64,000 nucleotides of DNA from Zoogloeaceae bacterium. Lineage in GTDB: Bacteria > Pseudomonadota > Gammaproteobacteria > Burkholderiales > Rhodocyclaceae. The notes under the pieces are model-generated. The model worked only from the letters and a program-made list of their open reading frames with translations, was not told the DNA's origin and made no database searches. Below, in pieces: positions 45,114-53,590 of the stretch. The position numbers were made by a program, and so were the translations under genes. How positions within the stretch are numbered: position 1 is the stretch's first letter; each line of letters begins with the position of its first letter. The DNA lies in assembly GCA_024235595.1 (NCBI GenBank), contig JACKMC010000001.1, positions 868,001 through 932,000 of the forward strand, written 5' to 3'.

Positions 45114-45878
45114 CTGCTTCTTCACATGCAGCCCGCATTCCTTGCTGGTCGGGTCTTCCCACCACCAGCGGCCGGCGCGGATGTCTTCGCCGAGGGCGAC
45201 CGCGCGGGTGCACGGAGCGCAGCCGATGCTCGGGTAGAACTGGTCGTGGAGCGCATTGTAGGGGACTTCGCGCAGGCGAATGTAGGCCCACACCTCGGTC
45301 TCGGACCAGTCGCACAGGGGATTGAGCTTCTCCAGGCCGTTGCCGGCGTCGAACTCGCGCTTCGGCAAGTTGCTGCGAGTGGCGGCCTGGGCTGCGCGCA
45401 GCCCCGTGATCCAGGCCTTCTTTCCGGCCAGCGCACGGCCCAGCGGCTCGACCTTGCGGATCTGGCAGCACCGCTTGCGCGACGCCATCGAATCGTAGAA
45501 GGCGTTGATCCCCTCGCTGCGGACATAGGCTTCGACCGCGGCGGTGTCCGGGAAGAAAACCTTCAGCTTGGTGTGGTAATGCGACTCGACCTCGCCCATC
45601 AGGCTGTAGGTTTCGGCGGGCAGGCGGCCGGTGTCGAGCGAGAAGATCTCGATCGGCAGGCGGTGCTTCAGGATCAGGTCGGTCAGCACCATGTCTTCGG
45701 CGCCGAAGCTGTTGGCGAAGCATAGCTGGCCCTCGGCACCGAACTCTTCCACTGCGGCCTGCAGTAGCGCCAGCGTTTCATCGGCACGGGCGGCGACTTC
45801 AGCGCGCAGTGCGTCGGTCAGCGCGGGGCGGGTCGCCGGGTTGGTGGCGGCGGGACGCAGGGGCGATACGGTGCTCAT
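45111..45878 (-). CDS. cysH: Assimilatory adenylylsulfate (APS) reductase
   Basis: Thioredoxin-dependent reductase, 255 residues. The four cysteines for a [4Fe-4S] cluster are present (KRCCQIRK and CAPCTRA), as is the C-terminal ECGLH catalytic Cys. These mark the APS-using type rather than the PAPS type, and no cysC kinase is seen. FANSFGAEDMVL is the PP-loop-like substrate segment. The start overlaps the DUF934 stop by 4 bases. Confidence 0.94.
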   Translation of the reverse strand: MSTVSPLRPAATNPATRPALTDALRAEVAARADETLALLQAAVEEFGAEGQLCFANSFGAEDMVLTDLILKHRLPIEIFSLDTGRLPAETYSLMGEVESHYHTKLKVFFPDTAAVEAYVRSEGINAFYDSMASRKRCCQIRKVEPLGRALAGKKAWITGLRAAQAATRSNLPKREFDAGNGLEKLNPLCDWSETEVWAYIRLREVPYNALHDQFYPSIGCAPCTRAVALGEDIRAGRWWWEDPTSKECGLHVKKQ

Positions 45879-46399
45879 GCGGCGCTCCTCGCGTGGCGAC
45901 GGAAGAGCGGTTCGCGCACGGTGACGGAGGCCTGATAGGGGTCGGTGAAATCCTTCAGGCTGGCCAGCGCGGCTTCGAGCTGGGCGTCGGTGTACTTGCC
46001 GAGCGGTGGCTGCAGGGCGTCGAAGCCGCAGCGCGAGAGGTAGTTGAACTGGTCGCGCAGCACGTCACCGATGGCGCGCAGCTCGCCGCCGTAGCCGTAG
46101 CGGCTGCGCAGCAGGGTGGCGGTCGAGTAGCCGCGGCCGTCGGAAAAACGGGGGAAGTCCACCGCCACCAACGGCACCGCATCGAGCTGCCCGGCGAGTT
46201 CGGCCGGGTCGTCGGTGCCCTTGAGGACGGGTGCGACATCGCCGCGCGCCGCCAGCGCGGGCTGAGCCTGCCACACGGCGAATGGCACCAGCCAATGGCC
46301 AGCGGGCACCGTCACGGTGGCTGGATCGGTATCGGCCTCGTCCGCCAGGAGCTGCCAGGCGTCGTCGATGATCTGCTGGTTCTTGATGAGCTTAGCCAT
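45875..46399 (-). CDS. DUF934 protein, sulfite-reduction associated
   Basis: Uncharacterised 174-residue protein nearly always next to cysI and cysH in proteobacteria. It has the family motif FPRFSDGRGYSTATLLRSRYGY and GDVLRDQFNYLSRCGFD. It overlaps the cysI stop by 8 bases and the cysH start by 4, so all three are translated as a coupled unit. A role as an accessory or electron-transfer factor in sulfite reduction is proposed but not settled. Confidence 0.92.
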   Translation of the reverse strand: MAKLIKNQQIIDDAWQLLADEADTDPATVTVPAGHWLVPFAVWQAQPALAARGDVAPVLKGTDDPAELAGQLDAVPLVAVDFPRFSDGRGYSTATLLRSRYGYGGELRAIGDVLRDQFNYLSRCGFDALQPPLGKYTDAQLEAALASLKDFTDPYQASVTVREPLFRRHARSAA

Positions 46400-48077
46400 T
46401 GGCTACCTTCCTTTGTGCGGGCGTGCCGTCGCCATACACGGCTTGCTTGAATGGATCGGCGCCGATGCGATGCACGGTGTCGACGAATCGTTCTCCCTCG
46501 TGGCGATGCGCAACGTAGGTGTCGATGAGGGTCTCGATCACGTCGGGGACGTCGGCCGCGGCGAAGGAGCGCCCGATCACCTTGCCGAGACTGGTCAGGT
46601 TGCCCTGACGCCCGCCGATGGTGATCTGGTACCACTCCTCGCCGTTCTTGTCGACGCCGAGAATGCCGATGTGGCCCACATGGTGGTGGCCACAGGCGTT
46701 CATGCAGCCCGAGATGTTGAGCTCCAGTTCGCCGATGTCGTGCAGGTAGTCGAGGTCGTCGAAGCGGCGCTGTACGGCCTCGGCGATGGGGATCGACTTG
46801 GCGTTGGCGAGGCTGCAGAAATCGCCGCCAGGGCAGCAGATCATGTCGGTCAGCAGGCCGATGTTGGGGGTCGCCAGGCCACCCGCGCGGGCTTGTTCCC
46901 ACAGCGCGAACAGCTCGGATCGCTCGACGTCGGCGAGCACCACGTTCTGCTCATGGGTGACGCGCACTTCGCCGAAGCTGTAGCGGTCGGCGAGGTCGGC
47001 GATGAGGTCCAGCTGGGCGTCGGTGACATCGCCCGGCGGCACGCCGGTCTTCTTGAGCGACAGCACCACCGAGGCGTAGCCCGGACGCTTGTGGCCGCGA
47101 ACATTGCGCTTCACCCAGGCGGCAAAGGGCTTGTTCTCGCTGAGTTTCTGGCGATAGCCGAGGTCGTCGTGCGGCAGCGTCTTGTAGTCGGGATCGACGA
47201 AACAGGCGGCGACACGGTCGAGCTCCTGCTGGGTCAGCGTGCTCGGGCCGTCCTTGAGATGCGCCCATTCGTCCTCGACGCGGCGGCGGAACTCTTCGAT
47301 GCCCAGGGCCTTGACGATGATCTTGATGCGAGCCTTGAACTTGTTGTCGCGGCGACCGAAACGGTTATACACCCGCAGGATGGCCTCGCAGTAGGTGAGC
47401 AGATGCGGCCAGGCGACGAAGTCGGTGATCTCCTCGCCGATGATCGGGGTGCGGCCGAGCCCGCCGCCGACGAAAATGCGGAAGCCCGTCTCGCCGGCCT
47501 CGTTCTTGACCAGCTCGAGGCCGATGTCGTGGCAGCGAATGACGGCGCGGTCTTCTTCGGCGCCATTGACGGCGATCTTGAACTTGCGCGGCAGGTAGGC
47601 GAATTCGGGGTGGAAGGTGCTCCACTGGCGGATCAACTCGCACCACGGCCGCGGGTCGATGCGCTCGTCCTCGGCGACACCCGCGAAGGGGTCGGTCGAG
47701 GTGTTGCGGATGCAGTTGCCCGAGGTCTGGATGGCGTGCAGTTGCACGGTGGCGAGCTTGGCGAGGATCTCCGGCATCTTCTCGAGCTTGCACCAGTTGA
47801 ACTGCATGTTGTGGCGCGTGGTGAAGTGGCCGTAGCCGCGGTCGTAGGTGCGGGCGATGTGGCCGTACATGCGCACCTGGTCGGAGCGCAGGTTGCCGTA
47901 GGGGATCGCCAGGCGCAGCATCGGTGCGTGCCGCTGAATGTAGATGCCGTTCTGCAGGCGCAGCGGCAGGAACTCTTCTTCGGTCAGTTCGCCGGCGAAA
48001 TAGCGGCGCGTCTGGTCGGTGAATTGCGCGACGCGCTCATCCACCAACTGCTGGTCGTAATCGTCGTAGCGATACAT
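46392..48077 (-). CDS. cysI: Sulfite reductase hemoprotein (CysI-type nitrite/sulfite reductase)
   Basis: Siroheme/[4Fe-4S] enzyme reducing sulfite to sulfide, 561 residues. The first half holds RHNMQFNWCKLEKMPEIL and TSGNCIRN; the cofactor-binding Cys residues are CCPGGDFC and, near the C terminus, CMNACGHHHVG. There is no cysJ flavoprotein gene beside it, so electrons probably come from ferredoxin or an unlinked reductase. First gene of the cys operon on this strand. Confidence 0.94.
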   Translation of the reverse strand: MYRYDDYDQQLVDERVAQFTDQTRRYFAGELTEEEFLPLRLQNGIYIQRHAPMLRLAIPYGNLRSDQVRMYGHIARTYDRGYGHFTTRHNMQFNWCKLEKMPEILAKLATVQLHAIQTSGNCIRNTSTDPFAGVAEDERIDPRPWCELIRQWSTFHPEFAYLPRKFKIAVNGAEEDRAVIRCHDIGLELVKNEAGETGFRIFVGGGLGRTPIIGEEITDFVAWPHLLTYCEAILRVYNRFGRRDNKFKARIKIIVKALGIEEFRRRVEDEWAHLKDGPSTLTQQELDRVAACFVDPDYKTLPHDDLGYRQKLSENKPFAAWVKRNVRGHKRPGYASVVLSLKKTGVPPGDVTDAQLDLIADLADRYSFGEVRVTHEQNVVLADVERSELFALWEQARAGGLATPNIGLLTDMICCPGGDFCSLANAKSIPIAEAVQRRFDDLDYLHDIGELELNISGCMNACGHHHVGHIGILGVDKNGEEWYQITIGGRQGNLTSLGKVIGRSFAAADVPDVIETLIDTYVAHRHEGERFVDTVHRIGADPFKQAVYGDGTPAQRKVANG

Positions 48078-48088
48078 GTTCTGTTCTC

Positions 48089-48868
48089 TCAGTGAGTGAT
48101 CATTTTTGCGCCCACCAGTACCAGCATGGTCGCCAGAATCGGGCGCAACACGCGGTCGGGGACTTTTGTCGAAATGTGGCTGCCGAGCCAGATGCCGGGA
48201 AGCGAGCCGGTGATCAGGCTGCCAAGCAGCAGCCAGTCGACGCTGCCCAGCATCCAGTGACCCATGCCGGCCACGGCAGTCAGCGGCACGGCGTGTGCGA
48301 TGTCGGAGCCGACGATGCGAAGCGTGGGCAACCTCGGGTAGAGGAAGAACAGCGCGGTCACGCCCAGAGCCCCGGCGCCGACCGAGGAAATCGAAACCAG
48401 CACGCCCAGCACCGCCCCCGTCAGTACCGTCAATATTGCAGTGCGGCGCGGATCGGGATTGTCGCCGAAACGGGCCAATGCGTAGCCCTGGATGCGCGAG
48501 CGAAAGACGATCGCCACCGCGGTGAGCACCAGGGCGATGCCCAGCGCCACGGTGATGATGCCGGTGGCGCCCTCGATGCCGCCGGGTGAGACCCGTCCAA
48601 CGGTGAGCAGGGTCAGCACCGAAGCGGGGATGCTGCCCGCTGCAAGGCGCCGGGTGACCGCCCAGTCCACCGTGCCCTTGAGTCCATGGGCGAGGGTGCC
48701 GCCGGCCTTTGTGATGGCCGCATAGAGCAGATCCGTGCCCACCGCCACCGAGGGGTGGATGCCGAACATCAGCACCAGCAGCGGGGTCATGAGCGACCCC
48801 CCGCCCACGCCGGTCAGTCCGACGATGGCGCCAACGGCAAATCCCGCAACGGTGTAGGCAAAATCCAT
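48089..48868 (-). CDS. TauE/SafE-family sulfite/sulfonate exporter-like permease
   Basis: Inner-membrane protein of 259 residues with about eight helices. The N-terminal VGAIVGLTGVGGGSLMTPLLVLMFGI motif and the second half SVGAGALGVTALFFLYP are the paired signatures of the TauE/SafE fold. The ATG at 48868 is preceded by GGGGAGC; a TTG 14 codons earlier is less likely. It lies 11 bases before cysI and so is probably the first gene of the sulfur operon, fitting export or uptake of a sulfur oxyanion. Confidence 0.9.
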   Translation of the reverse strand: MDFAYTVAGFAVGAIVGLTGVGGGSLMTPLLVLMFGIHPSVAVGTDLLYAAITKAGGTLAHGLKGTVDWAVTRRLAAGSIPASVLTLLTVGRVSPGGIEGATGIITVALGIALVLTAVAIVFRSRIQGYALARFGDNPDPRRTAILTVLTGAVLGVLVSISSVGAGALGVTALFFLYPRLPTLRIVGSDIAHAVPLTAVAGMGHWMLGSVDWLLLGSLITGSLPGIWLGSHISTKVPDRVLRPILATMLVLVGAKMITH

Positions 48869-48975
48869 GCTGCTCCCCAGTCTTGTGCGGTGCATCGTAC
48901 GATCTGCCAATAGATCTATGAAGTCATCTCAGGTTAAGATTAAAGAACCAAAAGTTATTTGATGTAGGGCCACGC
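48869..48975. promoter_or_regulatory. Divergent control region between the sulfur operon and cysB
   Basis: 107 bases, notably AT-rich for this genome. An inverted repeat GATCTgccaatAGATC lies at 48901-48916. A LysR-type regulator is encoded divergently, so operator sites are expected here. I do not see a good sigma-70 pair. Confidence 0.5.
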
Positions 48976-49917
48976 ATGAACCTGCAGCAGTTGCGCTATG
49001 TGTATGAGGTGGCAAGGCACGGCTACAACGTTTCGGACGCCGCCGATGCCTTGTTTACCTCCCAGCCCGGCGTCTCCAAGCAGATCCGCCTGCTCGAGGA
49101 CGAGCTCGGCGTCGAGGTTTTCGCCCGCCATGGCAAGCGCCTCGTCGGTCTCACCGATCCGGGCCGCCAGGTGCTGTCGATTGCCGAGCGGGTCTTGCGC
49201 GACGTGGACAACCTGCGACAGGTCGGCGACGAGTTTTCCAATGAAGCGAGCGGCAGGCTGTCGATCGCCACCACCCACACCCAGGCGCGCTACGTGCTGC
49301 CTAGCGTGGTGGCGGCCTTCGTGCAGCGCTACCCGGCGGTCAAGCTCGAACTGCACCAGGGCAGCCCGCGCCAGGTCTGCGACATGGTGTTGTCGGGCGA
49401 GGCGGATATCGCCATTGCCACCGAGGCCATCGCCGAATACAACGAGCTGGTGATGTTGCCGTGCTATCAGTGGAACCGTTGCGTGATCGCGCCGAAGAAG
49501 CACCCCATCCTCAACGCCAGGCCGCTGACGCTGGAGGAAATCGCCAAGTGGCCGGTGATCACCTACGATTCGGCCTTCACCGGGCGCAGCCAGATCAACA
49601 AGGCCTTCGTCGGCCGCGGCCTCAAGCCCAAGGTGGTGCTTACCGCCATCGATTCGGACGTGATCAAGACCTACGTGGCGATGGGGCTGGGGGTCGGAAT
49701 CCTCGCCGCCATGGCCTACGATTCGAACGCCGACACCCAGATCGGCATGCTCGACGCCTCGCATCTGTTCGAATCGAGCACCACCCGCATCGGCATACTC
49801 AGGAACGCATGGCTGCGCGGCTATGTGTACGCCTTCATCGAACTGTTCGCGCCCCACCTGTCGAAGCGCATGGTCGAAGCGGCGATTGCGGGCGGGGGGA
49901 GCGATCCGGGGCTGTGA
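48976..49917 (+). CDS. cysB: CysB-family LysR-type transcriptional regulator
   Basis: Activator of sulfur assimilation genes. The N-terminal helix-turn-helix is NVSDAADALFTSQPGVSKQI (about residues 18-37); the effector domain contains THTQARYVLP and TAIDSDVIKTYVAMGLGVGIL, both typical of CysB/Cbl. 313 residues. Divergent to the sulfur operon it probably controls. The ligand would be O-acetylserine or N-acetylserine by analogy. Confidence 0.94.
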   Translation: MNLQQLRYVYEVARHGYNVSDAADALFTSQPGVSKQIRLLEDELGVEVFARHGKRLVGLTDPGRQVLSIAERVLRDVDNLRQVGDEFSNEASGRLSIATTHTQARYVLPSVVAAFVQRYPAVKLELHQGSPRQVCDMVLSGEADIAIATEAIAEYNELVMLPCYQWNRCVIAPKKHPILNARPLTLEEIAKWPVITYDSAFTGRSQINKAFVGRGLKPKVVLTAIDSDVIKTYVAMGLGVGILAAMAYDSNADTQIGMLDASHLFESSTTRIGILRNAWLRGYVYAFIELFAPHLSKRMVEAAIAGGGSDPGL

Positions 49918-49934
49918 GCCGCTCTGGGGCCGAG

Positions 49935-51239
49935 TCAGGACGAGGGGCTTGCCGCTTCCAGTTGCTTGCGCAGCCGGACGCCCTCCGTGTTCGAAGGGTC
50001 CGCCTTCAAGATCTGCTCGACTATGGACAGGGCCTCGCTACGCTGCCCGCCGTCGCCCAGCGCGCGCGCCAGCCTGAGTTTGATGGTGGCATCGGCGGGC
50101 GCGAGCTTGCTGGCCTTCGAGAGCGCAGCGATCGCCTCGCGCGACTCGCCGCGTTGGAGGTGCACATAGCCCAGCGTGTCGAATACGGCCGCGCTGCCGG
50201 GGGCAATCTCCGTTGCCTTTTTCGCCCAGCCGAGGCTCTCGTCGAGCCGCTGCTTGCGCTCGGCGTGCATCCAGGCGAGGTTGTTGTACGCCTGCACCGA
50301 TTTCGGTTGCGTCTCGATGGCGCTCTGATAGGCGCTGGTTGCCTCCCTGGTGTGGCCCTGCCCCTGCTCGATCTTCCCGATCTGCAGCCAGATCGGGGAT
50401 GGGTCGCGAGTGAGCGGGAGCGCCTGCCGGTAGGCGGCCACAGCTTCCTGGTACTTGCCCCGGGCCAGCAAGGCGTCGGCCTTGCCGAGAGCGGCAGGGT
50501 AGAGGTGCGGCAGCTTCGTCAGCAACTCATCGAATATCGCGGCAGCCTCCAGCGGCTCGCCGGCACCGAGCTTGGCTTGTGCAAGACCTATCCTGGCCAG
50601 CGTATTTCCCGGGCTGAGCCTTTCCGCCTCGGCAAACGCATCGCTTGCCGCCTTGTAGTCGCCAAGTGCCATGAGCGATGCGCCGAGGCCGTAGCGGGCG
50701 CCGCCGTGACGCTGCTGCAACCTGATGGCACTGCGATATGCCTCGGCCGCCTGCTCGGGCCTGCCCAGATGGGTGAGAGACAGGTCGGCGAGATCGATCT
50801 GGGCGCGCCAGTTGTAGGGGTCGAGTTCAAGCGCCTTCTTGAACGCGCGCTCCGCTTCGGTGTAGCGGCCCTCGTTGAATTCAAGGCGCCCCATACCCGA
50901 CCATGCGACGGCGCTGTCCGGCTTGAGCTCGAGGGCCCTGGTCAACAAGGCGCGTGCCTTGTCGCCATGCTTGCGGGCGAGTTCGACGTCGGCGAGGCCC
51001 AGGTAGGGCTCGACCCATTTGGGATTGATCTCGCGGGACTTGTTGAATTGCCTTTCGGCAAGTGCGTAGTCCTGTCGCAGAAGCGCCTCCACGCCGCGTT
51101 CGAAGGCGACCTGCTCCTCGCGAAGGTCGGTGCCGACGGCGGTGGACGCCCGCCCGCTCCAATCGACCAGTGCGGCGTTTGCGCCGCCGCACAGCGATGC
51201 TCCCAGGCAGGCTGCGGCAAGTACCTTTCGAAGCGACAT
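49935..51239 (-). CDS. Exported TPR-repeat protein downstream of a PEP-CTERM gene
   Basis: A 434-residue protein with signal peptide (LAAACLGASLCGGANA) and then about ten tetratricopeptide repeats, for example AWSGMGRLEFNEGRYTEAER and AWMHAERKQRLDESLGW. TPR proteins often accompany PEP-CTERM/exosortase exopolysaccharide systems. It is 75 bases downstream of the PEP-CTERM gene, behind a hairpin, so some read-through could include it. No catalytic motif is seen; a periplasmic scaffold role is inference. Confidence 0.87.
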   Translation of the reverse strand: MSLRKVLAAACLGASLCGGANAALVDWSGRASTAVGTDLREEQVAFERGVEALLRQDYALAERQFNKSREINPKWVEPYLGLADVELARKHGDKARALLTRALELKPDSAVAWSGMGRLEFNEGRYTEAERAFKKALELDPYNWRAQIDLADLSLTHLGRPEQAAEAYRSAIRLQQRHGGARYGLGASLMALGDYKAASDAFAEAERLSPGNTLARIGLAQAKLGAGEPLEAAAIFDELLTKLPHLYPAALGKADALLARGKYQEAVAAYRQALPLTRDPSPIWLQIGKIEQGQGHTREATSAYQSAIETQPKSVQAYNNLAWMHAERKQRLDESLGWAKKATEIAPGSAAVFDTLGYVHLQRGESREAIAALSKASKLAPADATIKLRLARALGDGGQRSEALSIVEQILKADPSNTEGVRLRKQLEAASPSS

Positions 51240-51256
51240 CGTTACTCCATAAAGCA

Positions 51257-51281
51257 GAAGCCCCCGCAGGGCGAGGGCTTC
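51257..51281 (-). terminator. Hairpin between PEP-CTERM gene and TPR gene
   Basis: On the - strand GAAGCCC (51281-51275) and GGGCTTC (51263-51257) with an inner CGC/GCG stem and one wobble give an 11-bp stem. A short TGCTTT tail follows. Probably partial termination. Confidence 0.6.
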
Positions 51282-51314
51282 ATGATGACAGAAAGCACAG
51301 TGCGTTCTGAACGA

Positions 51315-52382
51315 TTACTTCACACGACGGCGGGCGCCGAAGAGGCCAAGCAGGCCCAGTGCGGCAAGGGCGAGCGAGCCGGGTTCCGGAACCGCGGTCG
51401 GGTTGGGCGGGGGCGGCGGGGTCAGGACGCCGTCATCCGAGCCGAAGGCGAAGATGAAGGTCACCGGGGTGTCGCTGACGGCACCGGCATCGCCATTGCT
51501 GTTCTGGCCGAGGCTGTAGAGGCCGGCACCCACGGCGGTGAGGGCCGCGAGCGCATCCGGCTCGGAGCCCGCCGCGCCGTAGTAGGTGGTGAACACGCGG
51601 CTCTCACCGTCGGCAAGGCCTTCGAACTCGAAATCGAAAACCGCGCCATGGTCGTCGGGACCGCAATCGGTGAAGTTGGTGTCCTGCGGGCAAGAGATCG
51701 TCGCGCCGGATGTGTTGAGCGGGTTGGCGGTGTCGAAGCCGTTGTCACCGGTGCGGCGAACGTTGTTGCCGTTGGCGAGGCCGAGGGCGGCCGGCACGCC
51801 GGCGATGGTCACATACTCGGAGAAGGAGGTCGGCTCGATGTCCCAGTCCATCACGCGGCGATAGACCAGGTCGCCGTCGGCGATCGCTGCGCCGGTGAGG
51901 TTCCTGATGCTTACGTCAACCTGGTACAGGTTGGCCGTGAGGGCGGTGGGGTGGTAGAAATGGGTGACCTCGAGCACGGCGGCGCCGCTCCCGTCGAGCA
52001 CATTGACGACCGACGTCGCGGTGCTGGCGGTGGACGAGAAGGACACCAGGGACAGGTTCTGAACACCGTCGACCGATACGTTGGCGTAGCCGCTCGCGCC
52101 GCTGCTCACCAGGCCCACACCCCAGCCTTCGCAAAGGCAGCCGGGTTCGGTCGAGGCGTAAGAGGCGCCGCCGACGTTGTAGCGCAGGCCGACCGCGCTG
52201 ACGCCCTGCACGGATACGCCCGGGTAGCCGGCGAGGCCGGTGTCGGACACGTTGAGGTGGCCTTCGTCGTTCACGCCGAGCGTGAGCGAGCCGCTGTTGA
52301 TGAAGGCTGCCGCACTTGCGCCGCCGGCCGCGAAAACGCCGCCTGCGAGCAGCATTGCACCTGCTAAGGTCTTGAGTTTCAT
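51315..52382 (-). CDS. PEP-CTERM sorting-domain protein 1
   Basis: Surface or exopolysaccharide-associated protein of 355 residues targeted by an exosortase. Signal peptide (LAGAMLLAGGVFAAGGASA); Gly/Ser/Val-rich body with Cys pairs (GCLCEG, SCPQDTNFTDC); poly-Pro linker; then the sorting tail VPEPGSLALAALGLLGLFGARRR with PEP motif, hydrophobic helix and basic end. The start with AGGGGGA 6 bases upstream fits. A sigma-54 site precedes it. Confidence 0.93.
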   Translation of the reverse strand: MKLKTLAGAMLLAGGVFAAGGASAAAFINSGSLTLGVNDEGHLNVSDTGLAGYPGVSVQGVSAVGLRYNVGGASYASTEPGCLCEGWGVGLVSSGASGYANVSVDGVQNLSLVSFSSTASTATSVVNVLDGSGAAVLEVTHFYHPTALTANLYQVDVSIRNLTGAAIADGDLVYRRVMDWDIEPTSFSEYVTIAGVPAALGLANGNNVRRTGDNGFDTANPLNTSGATISCPQDTNFTDCGPDDHGAVFDFEFEGLADGESRVFTTYYGAAGSEPDALAALTAVGAGLYSLGQNSNGDAGAVSDTPVTFIFAFGSDDGVLTPPPPPNPTAVPEPGSLALAALGLLGLFGARRRVK

Positions 52383-52446
52383 GGAATCCCCCTTGAATTC
52401 GTTCAGTGGCCAAAAGCGCGTTCGGCTTTGGTCTGAGCGATTGTTA

Positions 52447-52462
52447 GCAGGATCCGTGCCAT
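52447..52462 (-). promoter_or_regulatory. Sigma-54 promoter of PEP-CTERM gene 1
   Basis: On the - strand TGGCACGGATCCTGCT: -24 TGGCAC perfect, GG and GC 10 bases apart, -12 CTGC versus TTGC. It lies about 65 bases before the gene start, which allows a normal leader. Confidence 0.75.
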
Positions 52463-52526
52463 CTATCAAAAGCAAGTAAAAACAATGTGTTGAGAGAATC
52501 GAGAGGGGGGGTACGTAAATTCATGT

Positions 52527-52559
52527 AAAAAAAACCGACAGCCCCGCGCAGCCTGACGG
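52527..52559 (-). terminator. Intrinsic terminator of the asparaginase gene
   Basis: On the - strand a short stem CCG-T-CAG/CTG-T-CGG is followed by eight Ts (the + strand AAAAAAAA at 52527-52534), 16 bases after the asparaginase stop. Confidence 0.75.
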
Positions 52560-52575
52560 CCGCTGTGCCGGCCCT

Positions 52576-53472
52576 TCATTCCTCATCGAGGAGTGTCGTG
52601 ATCAATCGCACCCGCGCCTTGAGTGGCGTGAGGGCCAGCGGGTCGGCCCCGGTGCGCGACGCGACGAGCACACTGCACCCGGCCGCGCGCGCCGCAGCGA
52701 GGGCGGCTTCCCAGCTTTGCGGCAGGCTGCTGTTGCCGGGCAGGGCGAGGATGATGCCCCGCGCGCCCGTGCCGATGCAGGCATTCAGCAGGCGGGGCGA
52801 GCTGCCCGCGGCAACGGTGAGAATTTCCACTTGTGGCAGGGCGTCGATGGCGTCGAGCTCGATCGCCCGCGCCGCGCCGCGCACCGGCCGGTGCAGGAAC
52901 GTCGGCGGGCGGGCCCAACCCAGCGGGCCGGTATCGGGCGAGACGAAGGCGTCGAGCGCCTGCGGGTGGGCCTTGGTGGCCTCGCGGGCGGTGTGGATCC
53001 GGTCGTTGGAGACCACCAGCACCCCCAGCCCGGCGGCCTCGGCACTGCAGGCCACCGCGACGGCGCCATAGAGGTTCATCGGTCCGTCCGCCGAAAGCGC
53101 GGACGACGGGCGCATTGCGCAGGTGAACACCACCGGCTTGCCGGGCGGCAGCACCAGGTCAAGGAAAAACGCGGACTCCTCGAGGGTGTCGGTGCCGTGG
53201 GTGATCACCACGCCGTCCACCTCGTCACGCTCCAGCGCGGCCCTCGCCGCGCGCGCGAGGCCGAGCCAGTGCTGCGGGCTCATGTCCTTGCTGTCGAGGT
53301 TGTAGAGCTGTTCCACCGAAAGCTCGGCAAGCTCGGCGAGCGGCGGTACCGTGTCGAGCAGCGCTTGTGCAGTCAGGCTGCCGGCCCGGTAGGCCGTGGT
53401 GTCGGTGGCGCTCGCGGAGACCCCCGCGATGGTGCCGCCGGTGGCGATGAGATGGATGCGGGGCTTGCTCAT
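52576..53472 (-). CDS. Asparaginase family protein
   Basis: Hydrolase of L-asparagine to aspartate and ammonia. 298 residues; the two active-site signatures are ATGGTIAGV near the N terminus (catalytic Thr) and ITHGTDTLEES (Thr/Asp); CAMRPSSALSADG follows. No signal peptide, so the enzyme is cytoplasmic. The preferred ATG at 53472 has CGGAG upstream; the open frame further 5' is not homologous. Confidence 0.93.
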   Translation of the reverse strand: MSKPRIHLIATGGTIAGVSASATDTTAYRAGSLTAQALLDTVPPLAELAELSVEQLYNLDSKDMSPQHWLGLARAARAALERDEVDGVVITHGTDTLEESAFFLDLVLPPGKPVVFTCAMRPSSALSADGPMNLYGAVAVACSAEAAGLGVLVVSNDRIHTAREATKAHPQALDAFVSPDTGPLGWARPPTFLHRPVRGAARAIELDAIDALPQVEILTVAAGSSPRLLNACIGTGARGIILALPGNSSLPQSWEAALAAARAAGCSVLVASRTGADPLALTPLKARVRLITTLLDEE

Positions 53473-53522
53473 GGGGGCTACTCCGGTGCGTGTCACGATG
53501 CTCTTCCGCCCCCATGGTTCCA

Positions 53523-53551
53523 AACAAAATCGCCTCCGGCAAGCGGAGGCG
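53523..53551 (-). terminator. Terminator of the AGCS symporter gene
   Basis: On the - strand CGCCTCCG-cttgc-CGGAGGCG (8-bp perfect stem, + strand 53531-53551) is followed by ATTTTGTTT, a good intrinsic terminator. Confidence 0.8.
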
Positions 53552-53590
53552 GCCAAATGCTTCGCATGCGCCCCGGCGGGCGCACCGGGT

